Source of the DNA: Polaribacter sargassicola
GTDB taxonomy: Bacteria > Bacteroidota > Bacteroidia > Flavobacteriales > Flavobacteriaceae
Assembly: GCF_021991835.1 (NCBI RefSeq)
Contig: NZ_JAHDAU010000005.1
Coordinates: 62,001-126,000 of the forward strand
Reading direction: 5' to 3'
DNA length: 64,000 nucleotides
The translations under genes were made by a program, and so were the position numbers. Below, in pieces: positions 45,207 to 54,356 of this stretch (positions are counted from its first letter, which is position 1; the number at the start of each line of letters is the position of its first letter). A model generated the notes under the pieces. That model was not told where the DNA came from and did no database searches. It was given only the letters and a program-made list of their open reading frames with translations.

Positions 45207-47663
45207 ATGGAAAACAAAGAAAAAAGTAACTTTAATACTACACACAATACATTTAATTTTAAAGCATATGTGTTTAAGGTAATATCTCATTGGAAACTTT
45301 TTTTTGTAACTATTATAATTGCTTTAGTTATAGCTAACTTTATGAATGGTTATAAACAAAAAAGATACAGTTTAGATACAGTAATTTCAGTAAAAAAAGA
45401 AAATAACCCTCTATTTTCAACAGGAACAAATATTGCATTCAATTGGGGTGGATCCAGTAATGAGGTAGAAACTATAAAAGTAATTTTAGGTTCTAGGTCT
45501 CATAATGAAAAAGTAGTAAAAAAATTAAATTTTTTTATAAATTATTTAAAAGAAGGAAGATATAGAAAAGAAGATGTATATGGGTATACACCATTTATAG
45601 TAGACCTTAATACTAGTAAACCTCAATTATTTAATAAGCTTTTAAAAATTGAAATTACAGGATCAGATACTTATAATTTATCATTTGATTTTGGTGATTC
45701 TAATGATTTGATTGTTTATGATAGCAATACAAAAAGTCAATTTATTTCTAAAGAAATAAATTTCTCTAAAGAGTTTAAAGTTAATGAATTGGTAGATACT
45801 CCGTGTTTAAATTTTACAATAAATAAAGTTAATAATTTTACGATAGGAGAAGTATATTTTATTAGTTTTAGTAGTTTTGATGGAACAGTTGCTTCTTATA
45901 GAAATGTTAGTGTAAGAGATTTAGTTGATGGAGCGTCTTTAATAAATTTGTCTTTAAAAGGTTCAAACAAAAAAAGAATAGAAACTTACTTAAATACTAC
46001 TGTAGAAGTTTTAGAACAAGACAAACAAGAACAGAAAATTTTATACGCTAGAAAAACTAAAGAATATATAGATGATTTATTTTTAAAAGAACAGGATAGT
46101 CTTACTAGAATAGAGCAAGAATTAGGTATATATAAAGAAAGTAATAATATTTTTGACTTATCAACCGAGGGATCGCAAGTATATGAACAAATTTTAGAGT
46201 TAGAAAAAGAAAAAAAAGTAATTTTAGAGTATAATGATTATTTAGATAATTTAAAAACATACATATTATCACATGAAGAATATTCAGAAGGAATTCCTAT
46301 TCCTGCTTTAATTACAATCCAAGACCCAAAGATTGTTTCAGAAATTACAATACTTATTGAAAAAGCTACTTTAAGAGAAAATTTAAAAAGAACAGTCACC
46401 GATAATTATCCTGGGTTAGTTAAATTAAACTCAGAAATTTCGATTGCAAAAAATAATTTATTAGAAAATATTTTAAATTTAAAAACAATAAATAATAGTA
46501 AATTAAAAAAAATTAATAATAGTTTATTAGACTCTAATAATAAATTAAAGAAATTTCCAAAGAAAGAGCAAGGTCTTATAAAATATCAAAGAAATTATGA
46601 AATTTCAGAAGCTAATTATAATTATTTAAAGCAAAAAAGTTACGAAGCAGGAACTGCTATTGCTGCAAACGTTTCTGATATTAAAATTATTGATAAAGCT
46701 AAAGATTTAGGGCAAAGTCCTAATTATCCGGTACCTAAATTTAATTATTTGGTAGGTTTAATGATGGGGATTGTCATTCCTTTATTTTATATAATAATTA
46801 AAGAGGTTTTAGATAATAAAATTCATACAACAGAAGATATTCAAAATAATTATGCAATACCTATTCTTGGGGTTGTTGGTAGAAACGAAAGTAAAAATAA
46901 TTTAGTCGTTTTTGATAGACCAAAATCTTCTGTAGCTGAATCTTTTAGAGCTTTAAGATCTAATATTCAATTTTTATTTAAAAACTTAGAAACAGATAAA
47001 TCAAAAACTTTAGTAGTAACATCTTCCGTTAGTGGAGAAGGTAAAACAATGATGTCTATTAATATGGCAACTGTTTTTGCTATGAGTGGTAAGAAAACAA
47101 TTCTTGTAGGTTTAGATCTAAGAAAACCAAAAATTTATGATGATTTTAATTTTACTAACGAGATAGGTGTTGTAAATCATTTAATTAATCAAAAAACTTT
47201 AGATGAAATTATATTACCTACTGAAATTCCAAATTTGGATTTAATTTTATCAGGTCCAATTCCACCAAATCCTTCAGAATTATTATTAAATGATACTGCC
47301 GATAAAATGATTAAAGATTTACAACAGAAATATGATTATGTAGTTTTTGATACACCTCCGGTTGGGCTTGTTTCTGATGCTTTAGAGTTGTTTAAATATG
47401 CAGATGCTATTATGTATGTTATTCGCCAAGGTTATTCAGAAAAAGGTATGATGAGAATGATTGATAATAAGTATAAAAATAAAGAAGTTTCTAATATTAG
47501 TTATGTTTTGAACGATTTTTCAGTTAAAAACAAATATGGCTATGGTTATGGATACGGTTATGGCTATGGTTATGGATACGGCTATGGAAAGTATACTAAT
47601 GGTTATCATGAAAATGAAAAAAAGAAGAATATTTTTTATAGAATAAAAAAAGTGTTTAGGTAA
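45207..47663 (+). CDS. Polysaccharide co-polymerase tyrosine kinase (Wzc-type)
   Basis: The 818-residue inner membrane kinase controls polysaccharide length and export. A Wzz domain with an N-terminal helix near residue 32 is followed by a long coiled-coil periplasmic region, a second helix near 520, and a BY-kinase domain with Walker A SSVSGEGKTMMS near 608, the A' motif VGLDLRKPKIY and Walker B FDTPPVG. The tail has nine Tyr-Gly pairs, encoded by 24-nt direct repeats at 47535-47582, as autophosphorylation sites. No Wzb-like phosphatase is adjacent. The gene ends before a strong bidirectional terminator. Confidence 0.95.
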   Translation: MENKEKSNFNTTHNTFNFKAYVFKVISHWKLFFVTIIIALVIANFMNGYKQKRYSLDTVISVKKENNPLFSTGTNIAFNWGGSSNEVETIKVILGSRSHNEKVVKKLNFFINYLKEGRYRKEDVYGYTPFIVDLNTSKPQLFNKLLKIEITGSDTYNLSFDFGDSNDLIVYDSNTKSQFISKEINFSKEFKVNELVDTPCLNFTINKVNNFTIGEVYFISFSSFDGTVASYRNVSVRDLVDGASLINLSLKGSNKKRIETYLNTTVEVLEQDKQEQKILYARKTKEYIDDLFLKEQDSLTRIEQELGIYKESNNIFDLSTEGSQVYEQILELEKEKKVILEYNDYLDNLKTYILSHEEYSEGIPIPALITIQDPKIVSEITILIEKATLRENLKRTVTDNYPGLVKLNSEISIAKNNLLENILNLKTINNSKLKKINNSLLDSNNKLKKFPKKEQGLIKYQRNYEISEANYNYLKQKSYEAGTAIAANVSDIKIIDKAKDLGQSPNYPVPKFNYLVGLMMGIVIPLFYIIIKEVLDNKIHTTEDIQNNYAIPILGVVGRNESKNNLVVFDRPKSSVAESFRALRSNIQFLFKNLETDKSKTLVVTSSVSGEGKTMMSINMATVFAMSGKKTILVGLDLRKPKIYDDFNFTNEIGVVNHLINQKTLDEIILPTEIPNLDLILSGPIPPNPSELLLNDTADKMIKDLQQKYDYVVFDTPPVGLVSDALELFKYADAIMYVIRQGYSEKGMMRMIDNKYKNKEVSNISYVLNDFSVKNKYGYGYGYGYGYGYGYGYGKYTNGYHENEKKKNIFYRIKKVFR
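47535..47582 (+). repeat. Two tandem 24-nt repeats coding for (Tyr-Gly)4
   Basis: The units 47535-47558 and 47559-47582 differ at only one base (third position of the last glycine codon), and a further Tyr-Gly pair follows at 47583-47588. Identical codon order within both units suggests recent duplication by slippage rather than codon preference. Confidence 0.9.
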
Positions 47664-47664
47664 T

Positions 47665-47703
47665 AAAAAAAACGTGTATCAGTATTTGATACACGTTTTT
47701 TTT
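47665..47703. terminator. Bidirectional terminator between wzc and the deaminase gene
   Basis: Arms with core ACGTGTATCA and TGATACACGT, flanked by eight A and eight T, form a stem of about 16 bp with a short loop. T-runs occur on both strands. Confidence 0.9.
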
Positions 47704-47723
47704 ACTTTTTAATTCTAAAATAC

Positions 47724-48197
47724 TTAATATTGAATTTTATCTTGCTTTTCAGTCCATTTATTAAATGATTCTAAAGCAATATTTCTACCTATTTGTTGAA
47801 AAGGAATACTTCGTTTTTCATAAGGTAATGGAATTTCTTTGTATATAAATTGATCATCAAAACCGATATTAGCAGCATCTTGTTGGTTACTGCCATAAAA
47901 GACTCTATCTGGTCTAGCCCAATAAATAGCACCTAAACACATAGGGCAAGGCTCACAAGATGTGTAAATGATACAACCATCTAATTGAAATGAATTAATA
48001 TTGTTACAGGCATCTCTTATTGCAGTAACTTCTGCATGTGCAGTTGGATCATTTGTAGATGTTACTTTGTTATTTCCACGACCAATTATTTCTCCATCTT
48101 TTACAACGATACAACCAAAAGGGCCTCCTTCATTATTACTCATACCTTCTAAAGCTGCTTTTACAGCTTCACTCATAAATTTTTCGTGTTTGTTCAT
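47724..48197 (-). CDS. Guanine deaminase-like nucleoside/nucleobase deaminase
   Basis: The ATG at 48197 gives 157 residues, the usual length for the GuaD type; a TTG at 48218 would extend into the fumC terminator palindrome. The zinc-binding CDA signature is complete: H54-A-E56 and C81-x-x-C84 in TSCEPCPMC. The C-terminal PLPYEKRSIPF resembles bacterial GuaD, which deaminates guanine to xanthine, more than tRNA-specific TadA. It may be cotranscribed weakly with fumC upstream, but a terminator lies between. Confidence 0.85.
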   Translation of the reverse strand: MNKHEKFMSEAVKAALEGMSNNEGGPFGCIVVKDGEIIGRGNNKVTSTNDPTAHAEVTAIRDACNNINSFQLDGCIIYTSCEPCPMCLGAIYWARPDRVFYGSNQQDAANIGFDDQFIYKEIPLPYEKRSIPFQQIGRNIALESFNKWTEKQDKIQY

Positions 48198-48220
48198 TTT
48201 ATTATTTAATTTAAGCAAAA

Positions 48221-48248
48221 AAAAGCTGCATAATATTATGCAGCTTTT
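48221..48248 (-). terminator. Perfect palindromic terminator after fumC
   Basis: The 28-nt palindrome with half AAAAGCTGCATAAT lies 22 nt past the fumC stop and is followed leftward by a run of T. Confidence 0.85.
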
Positions 48249-48269
48249 AAATTTTTGATGCTAATATTT

Positions 48270-49667
48270 TTATTTTAAACTGCCAGTCATTTCTTCTGGT
48301 TTAACCCATTCATCATATTCTTCTGGAGTAACATATCCTAAACGTACAGCTTCTTCTTTTAAAGTTGTTCCGTTTGCATGTGCTGTATTTGCAATTTCAG
48401 CTGCTTTATAATAACCTATTTTAGTGTTTAAAGCAGTAACTAACATTAAAGAATTATTTACCAATTCTGTAATTCTTGTATGATTTGGTTCTATACCTGA
48501 AGCACAATGTTCATCAAACGATTTACAAACATCTCCTATTAATTGGGCAGATTGTAAAACATTTGCAGCCATAGCAGGTTTAAATACGTTCAATTCATAA
48601 TGTCCTTGTGCACCACCAACTGTAACAGCAACATCATTACCCATAACTTGTGCACAAACCATTGTCATAGCTTCACATTGTGTAGGGTTAACTTTACCAG
48701 GCATAATAGAAGAACCAGGTTCATTGGCAGGAATAATAATTTCACCAATACCAGATCTTGGTCCAGAAGCCATTAAACGAATATCATTTGCAATTTTATT
48801 TAAAGAAACCGCAATTTGTTTTAAAGCGCCATGAGTTTCTACTAAAGCATCATGTGCAGCTAGAGCTTCAAATTTATTTTCTGCAGTAACAAAAGGTAAA
48901 CCAGTAAACTCTGCAATGTATTTTGCAACTAAAACATCATAACCAGCAGGTGTATTTAAACCTGTACCAACAGCTGTACCACCTAAAGCTAATTGAGATA
49001 AATGCTCTAATGTATTATTTAAAGCTTTTAAACCAAAATTTAATTGCGCCACATAACCAGAAAATTCTTGACCTAAAGTAAGTGGAGTAGCATCCATTAG
49101 ATGTGTACGGCCAATTTTAACAACATCTTTAAATGCTTCTGATTTTGCTTTTAAAGTATCTCTTAATTGTGTAATACCAGGAATTGTAGTTTCTATAATT
49201 TTCTTGTAAGCAGCAATGTGCATACCTGTAGGAAAAGTATCGTTTGATGATTGAGATTTGTTTACATCATCATTTGGTTGTATCGTCTTTTCTCCTTCTC
49301 CTATAACTTTACCAGCAATTTCATGAGCTCTGTTTGCAATTACTTCATTAACATTCATGTTAGATTGTGTACCAGAACCAGTTTGCCAAATTACTAAAGG
49401 AAACTGATCGTCTAGTTTTCCTTCTAAAATTTCATCACAAACTTGTGCGATTAAATCTCTTTTTTCTGTAGATAAAACACCTAATTCACAATTTGTATAA
49501 GCTGCCGCTTTTTTTAAATAAGCAAAACCATATACAATTTCTAAAGGCATAGAAGCAGGAGCGCCAATTTTAAAGTTGTTTCTAGATCTTTCTGTCTGTG
49601 CTCCCCAATATTTATCTGCAGGAACTTCTACGTTCCCCATAGTATCTTTTTCTATTCGATATTTCAT
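48270..49667 (-). CDS. fumC: Class II fumarate hydratase
   Basis: The 465-residue enzyme hydrates fumarate to malate in the TCA cycle. It has the N-terminal [19 protein letters not shown], the region [18 protein letters not shown], and the family signature [16 protein letters not shown] near residue 320, in which the serine is catalytic. The length and motifs separate it from aspartase and argininosuccinate lyase in the same superfamily. It is transcribed alone, divergent from a small membrane protein gene. Confidence 0.96.
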   Translation of the reverse strand: MKYRIEKDTMGNVEVPADKYWGAQTERSRNNFKIGAPASMPLEIVYGFAYLKKAAAYTNCELGVLSTEKRDLIAQVCDEILEGKLDDQFPLVIWQTGSGTQSNMNVNEVIANRAHEIAGKVIGEGEKTIQPNDDVNKSQSSNDTFPTGMHIAAYKKIIETTIPGITQLRDTLKAKSEAFKDVVKIGRTHLMDATPLTLGQEFSGYVAQLNFGLKALNNTLEHLSQLALGGTAVGTGLNTPAGYDVLVAKYIAEFTGLPFVTAENKFEALAAHDALVETHGALKQIAVSLNKIANDIRLMASGPRSGIGEIIIPANEPGSSIMPGKVNPTQCEAMTMVCAQVMGNDVAVTVGGAQGHYELNVFKPAMAANVLQSAQLIGDVCKSFDEHCASGIEPNHTRITELVNNSLMLVTALNTKIGYYKAAEIANTAHANGTTLKEEAVRLGYVTPEEYDEWVKPEEMTGSLK

Positions 49668-49790
49668 AATTAGTGTGTAAATTTTAGATTAACAAATTTA
49701 CAAAAAACAATGATTACTCTTGGTTGATAATTATCATTTTTAGTTGATAAAAAAAATATATTTTGATGCGTTATTATTAAAAATAAATAT

Positions 49791-49798
49791 TATTTTTG
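49791..49798 (+). promoter_or_regulatory. Candidate -7 element for the 57-aa membrane protein gene
   Basis: TATTTTTG fits TAnnTTTG and ends 26 nt before the ATG at 49825. A TTTG is 25 nt upstream, longer than the usual spacing. The position supports the ATG at 49825 over the TTG at 49744, which would lie upstream of the transcript. Confidence 0.45.
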
Positions 49799-49824
49799 TG
49801 ATTATAATTTTTCAAAATATACAA

Positions 49825-49998
49825 ATGTTAGATTTTTCAGAATTTTCAGGATTGGTTTTATTCATGTTTATTTTTACAGCTGGTTTTTGGTTGTTATTAT
49901 TCTTATTAACATTTGTAGTTCCTTATTGGATTGGTGGAACTATTTGGGAGAACATGAAATTAAAAAAAGAAGCTAAAAAAGCTGCTGAAGGTAAGTAG
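49825..49998 (+). CDS. Small single-span membrane protein (57 aa)
   Basis: I do not recognise a named family. The preferred ATG at 49825 gives a 57-residue protein starting MLDFSEFSGLVLFMF, with one long hydrophobic segment (residues 9-34, containing FTAGFWLLLFLLTFVV), a PYWIGGTIWE turn, and a basic tail (KLKKEAKKAAEGK). A TTG at 49744 would lengthen it to 84 residues but precedes the likely promoter. The reading frame, promoter and terminator together support a real gene. Confidence 0.65.
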   Translation: MLDFSEFSGLVLFMFIFTAGFWLLLFLLTFVVPYWIGGTIWENMKLKKEAKKAAEGK

Positions 49999-50020
49999 TC
50001 TTTTTTTACATAATTTATAT

Positions 50021-50055
50021 AAACTCGCTTAAATAAAATTTGAGCGAGTTTTTTT
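50021..50055 (+). terminator. Terminator after the 57-aa membrane protein gene
   Basis: AAACTCGCT and AGCGAGTTT pair around a 13-nt loop, followed by T residues, 22 nt beyond the stop. Confidence 0.8.
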
Positions 50056-50060
50056 GTGTG

Positions 50061-50100
50061 CAAGAGTGAGCGCGTTAGGGATTGCAATGGCATCCTTTTT
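50061..50100. repeat. Putative dispersed intergenic repeat, copy B
   Basis: In the reverse direction this tract reads AAAAAGGATGCCATTGCAAT followed by CCCTAACGCGCTC and CTTGC, matching the order of the tract at 28897-28936 (GGATG, CAATC, CTAA, CTTG). It lies between two terminator hairpins in a 241-nt intergenic space. Confidence 0.5.
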
Positions 50101-50104
50101 ATGT

Positions 50105-50159
50105 AAAAACCTCATTAACTAAATTAAGTATTATCTTAAATATAGTTAATGAGGTTTTT
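50105..50159. terminator. Long hairpin, probable terminator downstream of the TonB receptor gene
   Basis: Arms of 17 nt with core ACCTCATTAACTA / TAGTTAATGAGGT enclose a 21-nt AT loop, with T-runs on both strands. It lies 80 nt past the leftward receptor gene, so it could terminate that transcript or back up the rightward one. Confidence 0.65.
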
Positions 50160-50239
50160 TATTATTTAATGACTTTTATTGTCATAAAAAGATATAATGG
50201 AAAGCCTGTTAAAACGCCCATATAAATCTTGCTAGATTT

Positions 50240-52696
50240 TTAGAAATCTCCATCTCCTTCATTATCTTCTCTATCTTCTAAATTACCTTTTTTCTCGGCT
50301 TTCTTTTGTTGATTAAATCTATAGTTAAAGGTTAAAGAAATCTGACGCATTCTTCTTTGAAATATTTGGTTAGAAATATTTGAAGGATCTTCTCTACTAG
50401 GTGAATAAGCAGAAACTTCGTACTTTCTAGAGTTAAAAAGATCATTTACATTAAGTACAAGAGTTCCTTTTTCTTTTAAGATATCTTTACTAAAAGCCAA
50501 GTTTGCAGATAAGATTCCTTTAGTATCATTTTGTGCGTCATTTTTAGGACCTCTGTAGAATACTCTTGTTTGAGATTGAATATCCCAAGGTAACGTTATT
50601 TTAGCATCGAAACGTGTAAACCAAGAATCACTTTTTGTGTCAAAATTTTGTAAAACACTTGTAACTTCTCCTGTTGTAAGATCTGTTAAGTTATATGTAT
50701 ATTCTCCGTTTGTTTCAAATTGAAAGTAGTTAAAACTACCAGATAATTTTATTTTTTGAGTGGCATTATAGTTGGCTGTAAACTCAAAACCTGCTCTATC
50801 TTCTGAGGCTAAATTTATAGGTTGTCTTATTAAAACGTTGGTAATTTCATCATTGATAATTCTTGTTTCTTGTCTGTTTACCCTTTCTATATTATTAATA
50901 GAGTGTTGGTAGTAAATTGAAGAGTTTAATGTGAATTTTCCCCATTTATTTAAGTACCCTAAATCAAATGAGTTTGTGTAGGTAGGGTCTAAATCTACAT
51001 TACCTTTAGAGAAAATAACTTCACTTTCTCTACTTTCAAAAGGATTTAAGTATCTAGAATTTGGTCTTCTTAGTCTTCTGCTATAACCTAATGTAAAGCT
51101 TTGATCTTCATTTAATTCATATCCAAAGTTTAAAGTAGGAAATAAATCTGTATAATTTTTGTTATAGTTTTCGTTAGTGTTAATTAACTTAACATCAATA
51201 TTTGTAATTTCTGTACGTAAACCTAATAAATAAGAAAACTTATTAATTTTACTACCAAATTGTGTGTAAAAAGCGTTTACTTTTTGATCGAACTCTAAGT
51301 TATTAGAAGGATTATATTCTGGGTCTAAATTAGGCGCTACTACAATATAATCTGAAGTTAATTCTTGAAAATTACCACGATAACCTGCTTCAAATTGAGA
51401 GTTTTCTCCAAGAGGTAAAACATAATCTACTTGAATAAGGTTGTCATAAGAAATTTCATCTGTTGTGTTTGTTTCTGGGTTTACATCTATAATATTAGCA
51501 GATTCATACTCTTCGCTTTTACTATGTTGTAAGTCTATAGATAATTTATGTCCTTTATCATTAAAATTATTTATGTAATTTAAAGAAAATTGTAAGGTTT
51601 TGTCTTCTTCATCTTCGTCTTGTATACGAATAGAATTGTACAAATTATTTCCGCTAGGATCAAAAGAGCTTATATTATTGGTAGAAATGTTATCACCATC
51701 AGAATCTCTTGCAAAAATGGTTCCTGTAATAGAACTTTTATCATTAATAAAATATTCTAAACCAATATTACCATTAATTCCTTTTTGGTATCTATCATTA
51801 TCTCTATTTTCAATTCTAACACTATCAATACTTCCGTCTGTTAAATAGGTAATATCAGAATCATAAACACCAGGGCTACCTGTATCTCTATAACCTAAGT
51901 TAGAAAAAAGGTTTATTTTGTTAGTACGTAAATTTAAATTTACACCTGCTTGATAATTTTTAGGATCACCAACGGTAGCATTTACAGAACCATTAAAACC
52001 ATTTGCTTGTCCTTTTCTTAAAATAATGTTTAAGATTCCTGCTGTTCCTTCAGAGTCATACCTTGCAGAGGGAGAGGTGATTACTTCAACTCTTTCAATA
52101 GCATCTGAAGGTAATTGTCTTAATGCATCTGCACCACTTAAACCTACTAAAGCAGAAGGTTTACCGTCTATTAAAATTCTAACATTTTCACTACCTCTTA
52201 AGCTTACTGCTCCTTCGGCATCTACATCTACAGATGGTACGTTATCTAAAACGTCTGAAGCAGAACCACCTTTAACAGTCATGTCTTTACCAACATTGTA
52301 TATTTTTTTATCTAAACGAATATCTACAGTAGATTTTTCTGCTATTAAAACAACTTCATCTAAACTACTAGAATCTTCTACAAGTTTTATAACTCCTAAA
52401 TCTTTATTGCTTGTTATAGATTGTGTAGGAATTTTTTGTGTTTTAAAAGAAATAAATTCAATACTTATTTCATAATTTCCTTTATCTATAGATACTTTAA
52501 AAGCACCTTGCATGTCTGTAATACCTCCAGAAACTACTTGTGTTTCTGTGTTTTTTATAACAACAGTAGCGTATTCTAAAGGTTGGTTTGTATTAGCATC
52601 AATTACTTTACCAGAAATGGAAACTTTATCTCCTGTTTGGGCTAATAAAAAAGTTGATGTTAATAAGAAAAATAATAAAAGTGTAATTTTTTTCAT
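50240..52696 (-). CDS. TonB-dependent outer membrane receptor with carboxypeptidase-regulatory-like domain
   Basis: The 818-residue protein has a signal peptide ending STFLLAQ, an N-terminal carboxypeptidase-regulatory-like beta domain (about 27-105, SGKVIDANTNQPLEYATVVI), a plug region (about 125-225, with RLDKKIYNVGKDM, ILIDGKPSAL and RVEVITSPSARYDSEG) and a C-terminal beta-barrel of the OMP_b-brl_3 type. No SusD partner follows, so this is a SusD-less receptor, perhaps for metal, peptide or another small ligand. The C-terminus is charged (EKKGNLEDREDNEGDGDF) after the barrel's last aromatic strand, which is unusual but seen in this family. Confidence 0.88.
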   Translation of the reverse strand: MKKITLLLFFLLTSTFLLAQTGDKVSISGKVIDANTNQPLEYATVVIKNTETQVVSGGITDMQGAFKVSIDKGNYEISIEFISFKTQKIPTQSITSNKDLGVIKLVEDSSSLDEVVLIAEKSTVDIRLDKKIYNVGKDMTVKGGSASDVLDNVPSVDVDAEGAVSLRGSENVRILIDGKPSALVGLSGADALRQLPSDAIERVEVITSPSARYDSEGTAGILNIILRKGQANGFNGSVNATVGDPKNYQAGVNLNLRTNKINLFSNLGYRDTGSPGVYDSDITYLTDGSIDSVRIENRDNDRYQKGINGNIGLEYFINDKSSITGTIFARDSDGDNISTNNISSFDPSGNNLYNSIRIQDEDEEDKTLQFSLNYINNFNDKGHKLSIDLQHSKSEEYESANIIDVNPETNTTDEISYDNLIQVDYVLPLGENSQFEAGYRGNFQELTSDYIVVAPNLDPEYNPSNNLEFDQKVNAFYTQFGSKINKFSYLLGLRTEITNIDVKLINTNENYNKNYTDLFPTLNFGYELNEDQSFTLGYSRRLRRPNSRYLNPFESRESEVIFSKGNVDLDPTYTNSFDLGYLNKWGKFTLNSSIYYQHSINNIERVNRQETRIINDEITNVLIRQPINLASEDRAGFEFTANYNATQKIKLSGSFNYFQFETNGEYTYNLTDLTTGEVTSVLQNFDTKSDSWFTRFDAKITLPWDIQSQTRVFYRGPKNDAQNDTKGILSANLAFSKDILKEKGTLVLNVNDLFNSRKYEVSAYSPSREDPSNISNQIFQRRMRQISLTFNYRFNQQKKAEKKGNLEDREDNEGDGDF

Positions 52697-52800
52697 TTGT
52701 GTCTTTTGGCTGATTATATCTAGTTAAGACAGCAAAGTTCTTGTTAAGTTTAATCTTTATTAGTTAAATAAAAGTTAAAGAAAATTTAAAAAAGTTAAAT

Positions 52801-53142
52801 CTAAATTATAGATTCAATATTTTCAGTAGGTCTACCTACAACTGCTTTATTATTATTGATAATAATAGGGCGTTCTATTAATTTAGGATTTTCTACCATA
52901 GCTGTAATAATCTCATCATCAGATAAATCTTTTCCTTTATAATTTTCTTTCCATATTTTTTCTGTCTTTCTAACCAGTTGAATAGGAGTAAAGCCTAGTT
53001 TTTCTATAATTTCTGATAATTCTTTTTCTGACGGAATTACATCTAAGTATTTAATAATTTCGAATTCTTTACCAGCATTTTCTAAAAAAGCAACACCTTG
53101 TCTAGATTTAGTACAACGTGGATTGTGATATATTTTGATCAT
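52801..53142 (-). CDS. arsC: ArsC-family arsenate reductase (glutaredoxin-dependent type)
   Basis: The 113-residue thioredoxin-fold protein starts KIYHNPRCTKSRQG, with the catalytic cysteine C10 and RPI...VGRPTENI near residues 91-108, the arginine region of plasmid-type ArsC. Family members reduce arsenate with glutathione/glutaredoxin, but many short ArsC-like proteins (Spx/YffB) have other roles and no ars operon is near, so arsenate is not certain. It follows prfB with a 22-nt gap and probably shares its transcript. Confidence 0.82.
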   Translation of the reverse strand: MIKIYHNPRCTKSRQGVAFLENAGKEFEIIKYLDVIPSEKELSEIIEKLGFTPIQLVRKTEKIWKENYKGKDLSDDEIITAMVENPKLIERPIIINNNKAVVGRPTENIESII

Positions 53143-53164
53143 TTTTTCTTAAATTTTAGTGTTT

Positions 53165-54268
53165 TTAATTTTGATTGCTAGTTTTTTGACCATTTAACAT
53201 AAGATAAGCTTTTAGAAAAGGATTTATATTTCCATCCATTACTGAATCTACATTACCTGTTTCATGTGCTGTTCTTACGTCTTTTACTAATTTATAAGGA
53301 TGCATCACATAATTACGAATTTGGCTTCCCCATTCGTTTTTCATCTTATTAGCTTCTATGTCGTTTCTGGCAGCTTGTTGTTTTTGTAGCTCAATTTCGT
53401 ACAATTGAGATTTTAACATTTGTAAAGCAGTTGCTCTATTATCATGCTGAGAACGAGAATTAGAACATTGAATTTGAATACCTGATGGTTTATGATGTAA
53501 TTGAACTTTTGTTTCTACTTTGTTTACATTTTGTCCACCAGCACCACTAGATCTAGCAGTTGTTATTTCTATATCTGCAGGGTTTATTTCAATTTCTATA
53601 GAATCATCTGCAACCGGATATACATAAACAGAAGCAAAACTTGTATGACGTTTAGCGTTAGAATCAAAAGGAGAAATACGTACCAATCTATGTACACCAT
53701 TTTCACCTTTTAACCACCCAAAAGCATAATCACCATCAACCTCTACAGTAACTGTTTTTATACCGGCTGCATCACCAGCTTGGTAGTTTAATGTTTTTAA
53801 TTTAAAACCTTGTTTTTCTGCCCACATAGTGTACATTCTAAACAACATTTCTGCCCAATCGCAACTTTCTGTACCTCCAGCGCCAGCTGTAATTTGAATA
53901 ACTGCTGATAAAGCATCACCTTCTTCGGAAAGCATGTTTTTAAATTCTATATCTTCTAAAAAGGTACTTAATTTTTCAAATTGCTCTTCAATTTCACTTT
54001 CTTCAACTTCACCTTCTTTATAAAAATCATATAAAACAACAACATCTTCATTAAGGGTAACAGCTTTATTATAATCTTCTACCCATTTTTTCTTAAAACG
54101 TAATTCTTTCATTACTAACTCTGCAGCTTTTGGGTCATTCCAAAAATCTGGATTTGCAGTTTTTTCTTCTTCGTTAGCAATTTCAATTAGTTTTTTATCA
54201 ATCTCTAAATAAGATTTAAGTTTATCTATTCTGATAGCAATATCTTTAATTTGGTCTTGTGTAATCAT
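53165..54268 (-). CDS. prfB: Peptide chain release factor 2, no programmed frameshift
   Basis: The 367-residue factor recognises UGA and UAA and releases the nascent chain. [14 protein letters not shown] contains the SPF tripeptide of RF2 codon recognition, and GAGGQNVNK holds the catalytic GGQ near residue 245. Where E. coli prfB needs a +1 shift over an in-frame UGA after the KSYL-equivalent, this gene reads straight through as KSYLEIDKK, so RF2 autoregulation by frameshift is absent. A TATTTTTG -7 box lies just upstream. Confidence 0.95.
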   Translation of the reverse strand: MITQDQIKDIAIRIDKLKSYLEIDKKLIEIANEEEKTANPDFWNDPKAAELVMKELRFKKKWVEDYNKAVTLNEDVVVLYDFYKEGEVEESEIEEQFEKLSTFLEDIEFKNMLSEEGDALSAVIQITAGAGGTESCDWAEMLFRMYTMWAEKQGFKLKTLNYQAGDAAGIKTVTVEVDGDYAFGWLKGENGVHRLVRISPFDSNAKRHTSFASVYVYPVADDSIEIEINPADIEITTARSSGAGGQNVNKVETKVQLHHKPSGIQIQCSNSRSQHDNRATALQMLKSQLYEIELQKQQAARNDIEANKMKNEWGSQIRNYVMHPYKLVKDVRTAHETGNVDSVMDGNINPFLKAYLMLNGQKTSNQN

Positions 54269-54276
54269 AGATTTAC

Positions 54277-54304
54277 AAAAATAAATGAAATTTTAAGATT
54301 TCAA
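54277..54304 (-). promoter_or_regulatory. Candidate prfB promoter
   Basis: Read leftward, TTG (54304-54302), 17 nt, then TATTTTTG (54284-54277), followed after 8 nt by the prfB ATG, so the leader would be nearly absent. Confidence 0.5.
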
Positions 54305-54356
54305 GTTTTAAAACCTAATAGTTATTTTATAGTTTTATGCAAAATATAATTTAAAT

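Noticed and set aside
47535-47588. The regular repeats in the Wzc tail region considered as a CRISPR-like or satellite array.
   Set aside because: They are contiguous codon repeats inside a gene without spacers.
49725-49736. A 12-nt palindrome TGATAATTATCA between fumC and the 57-aa membrane protein gene.
   Set aside because: Short and AT-only apart from four bases; expected by chance at this composition, and no second copy with a link was seen.
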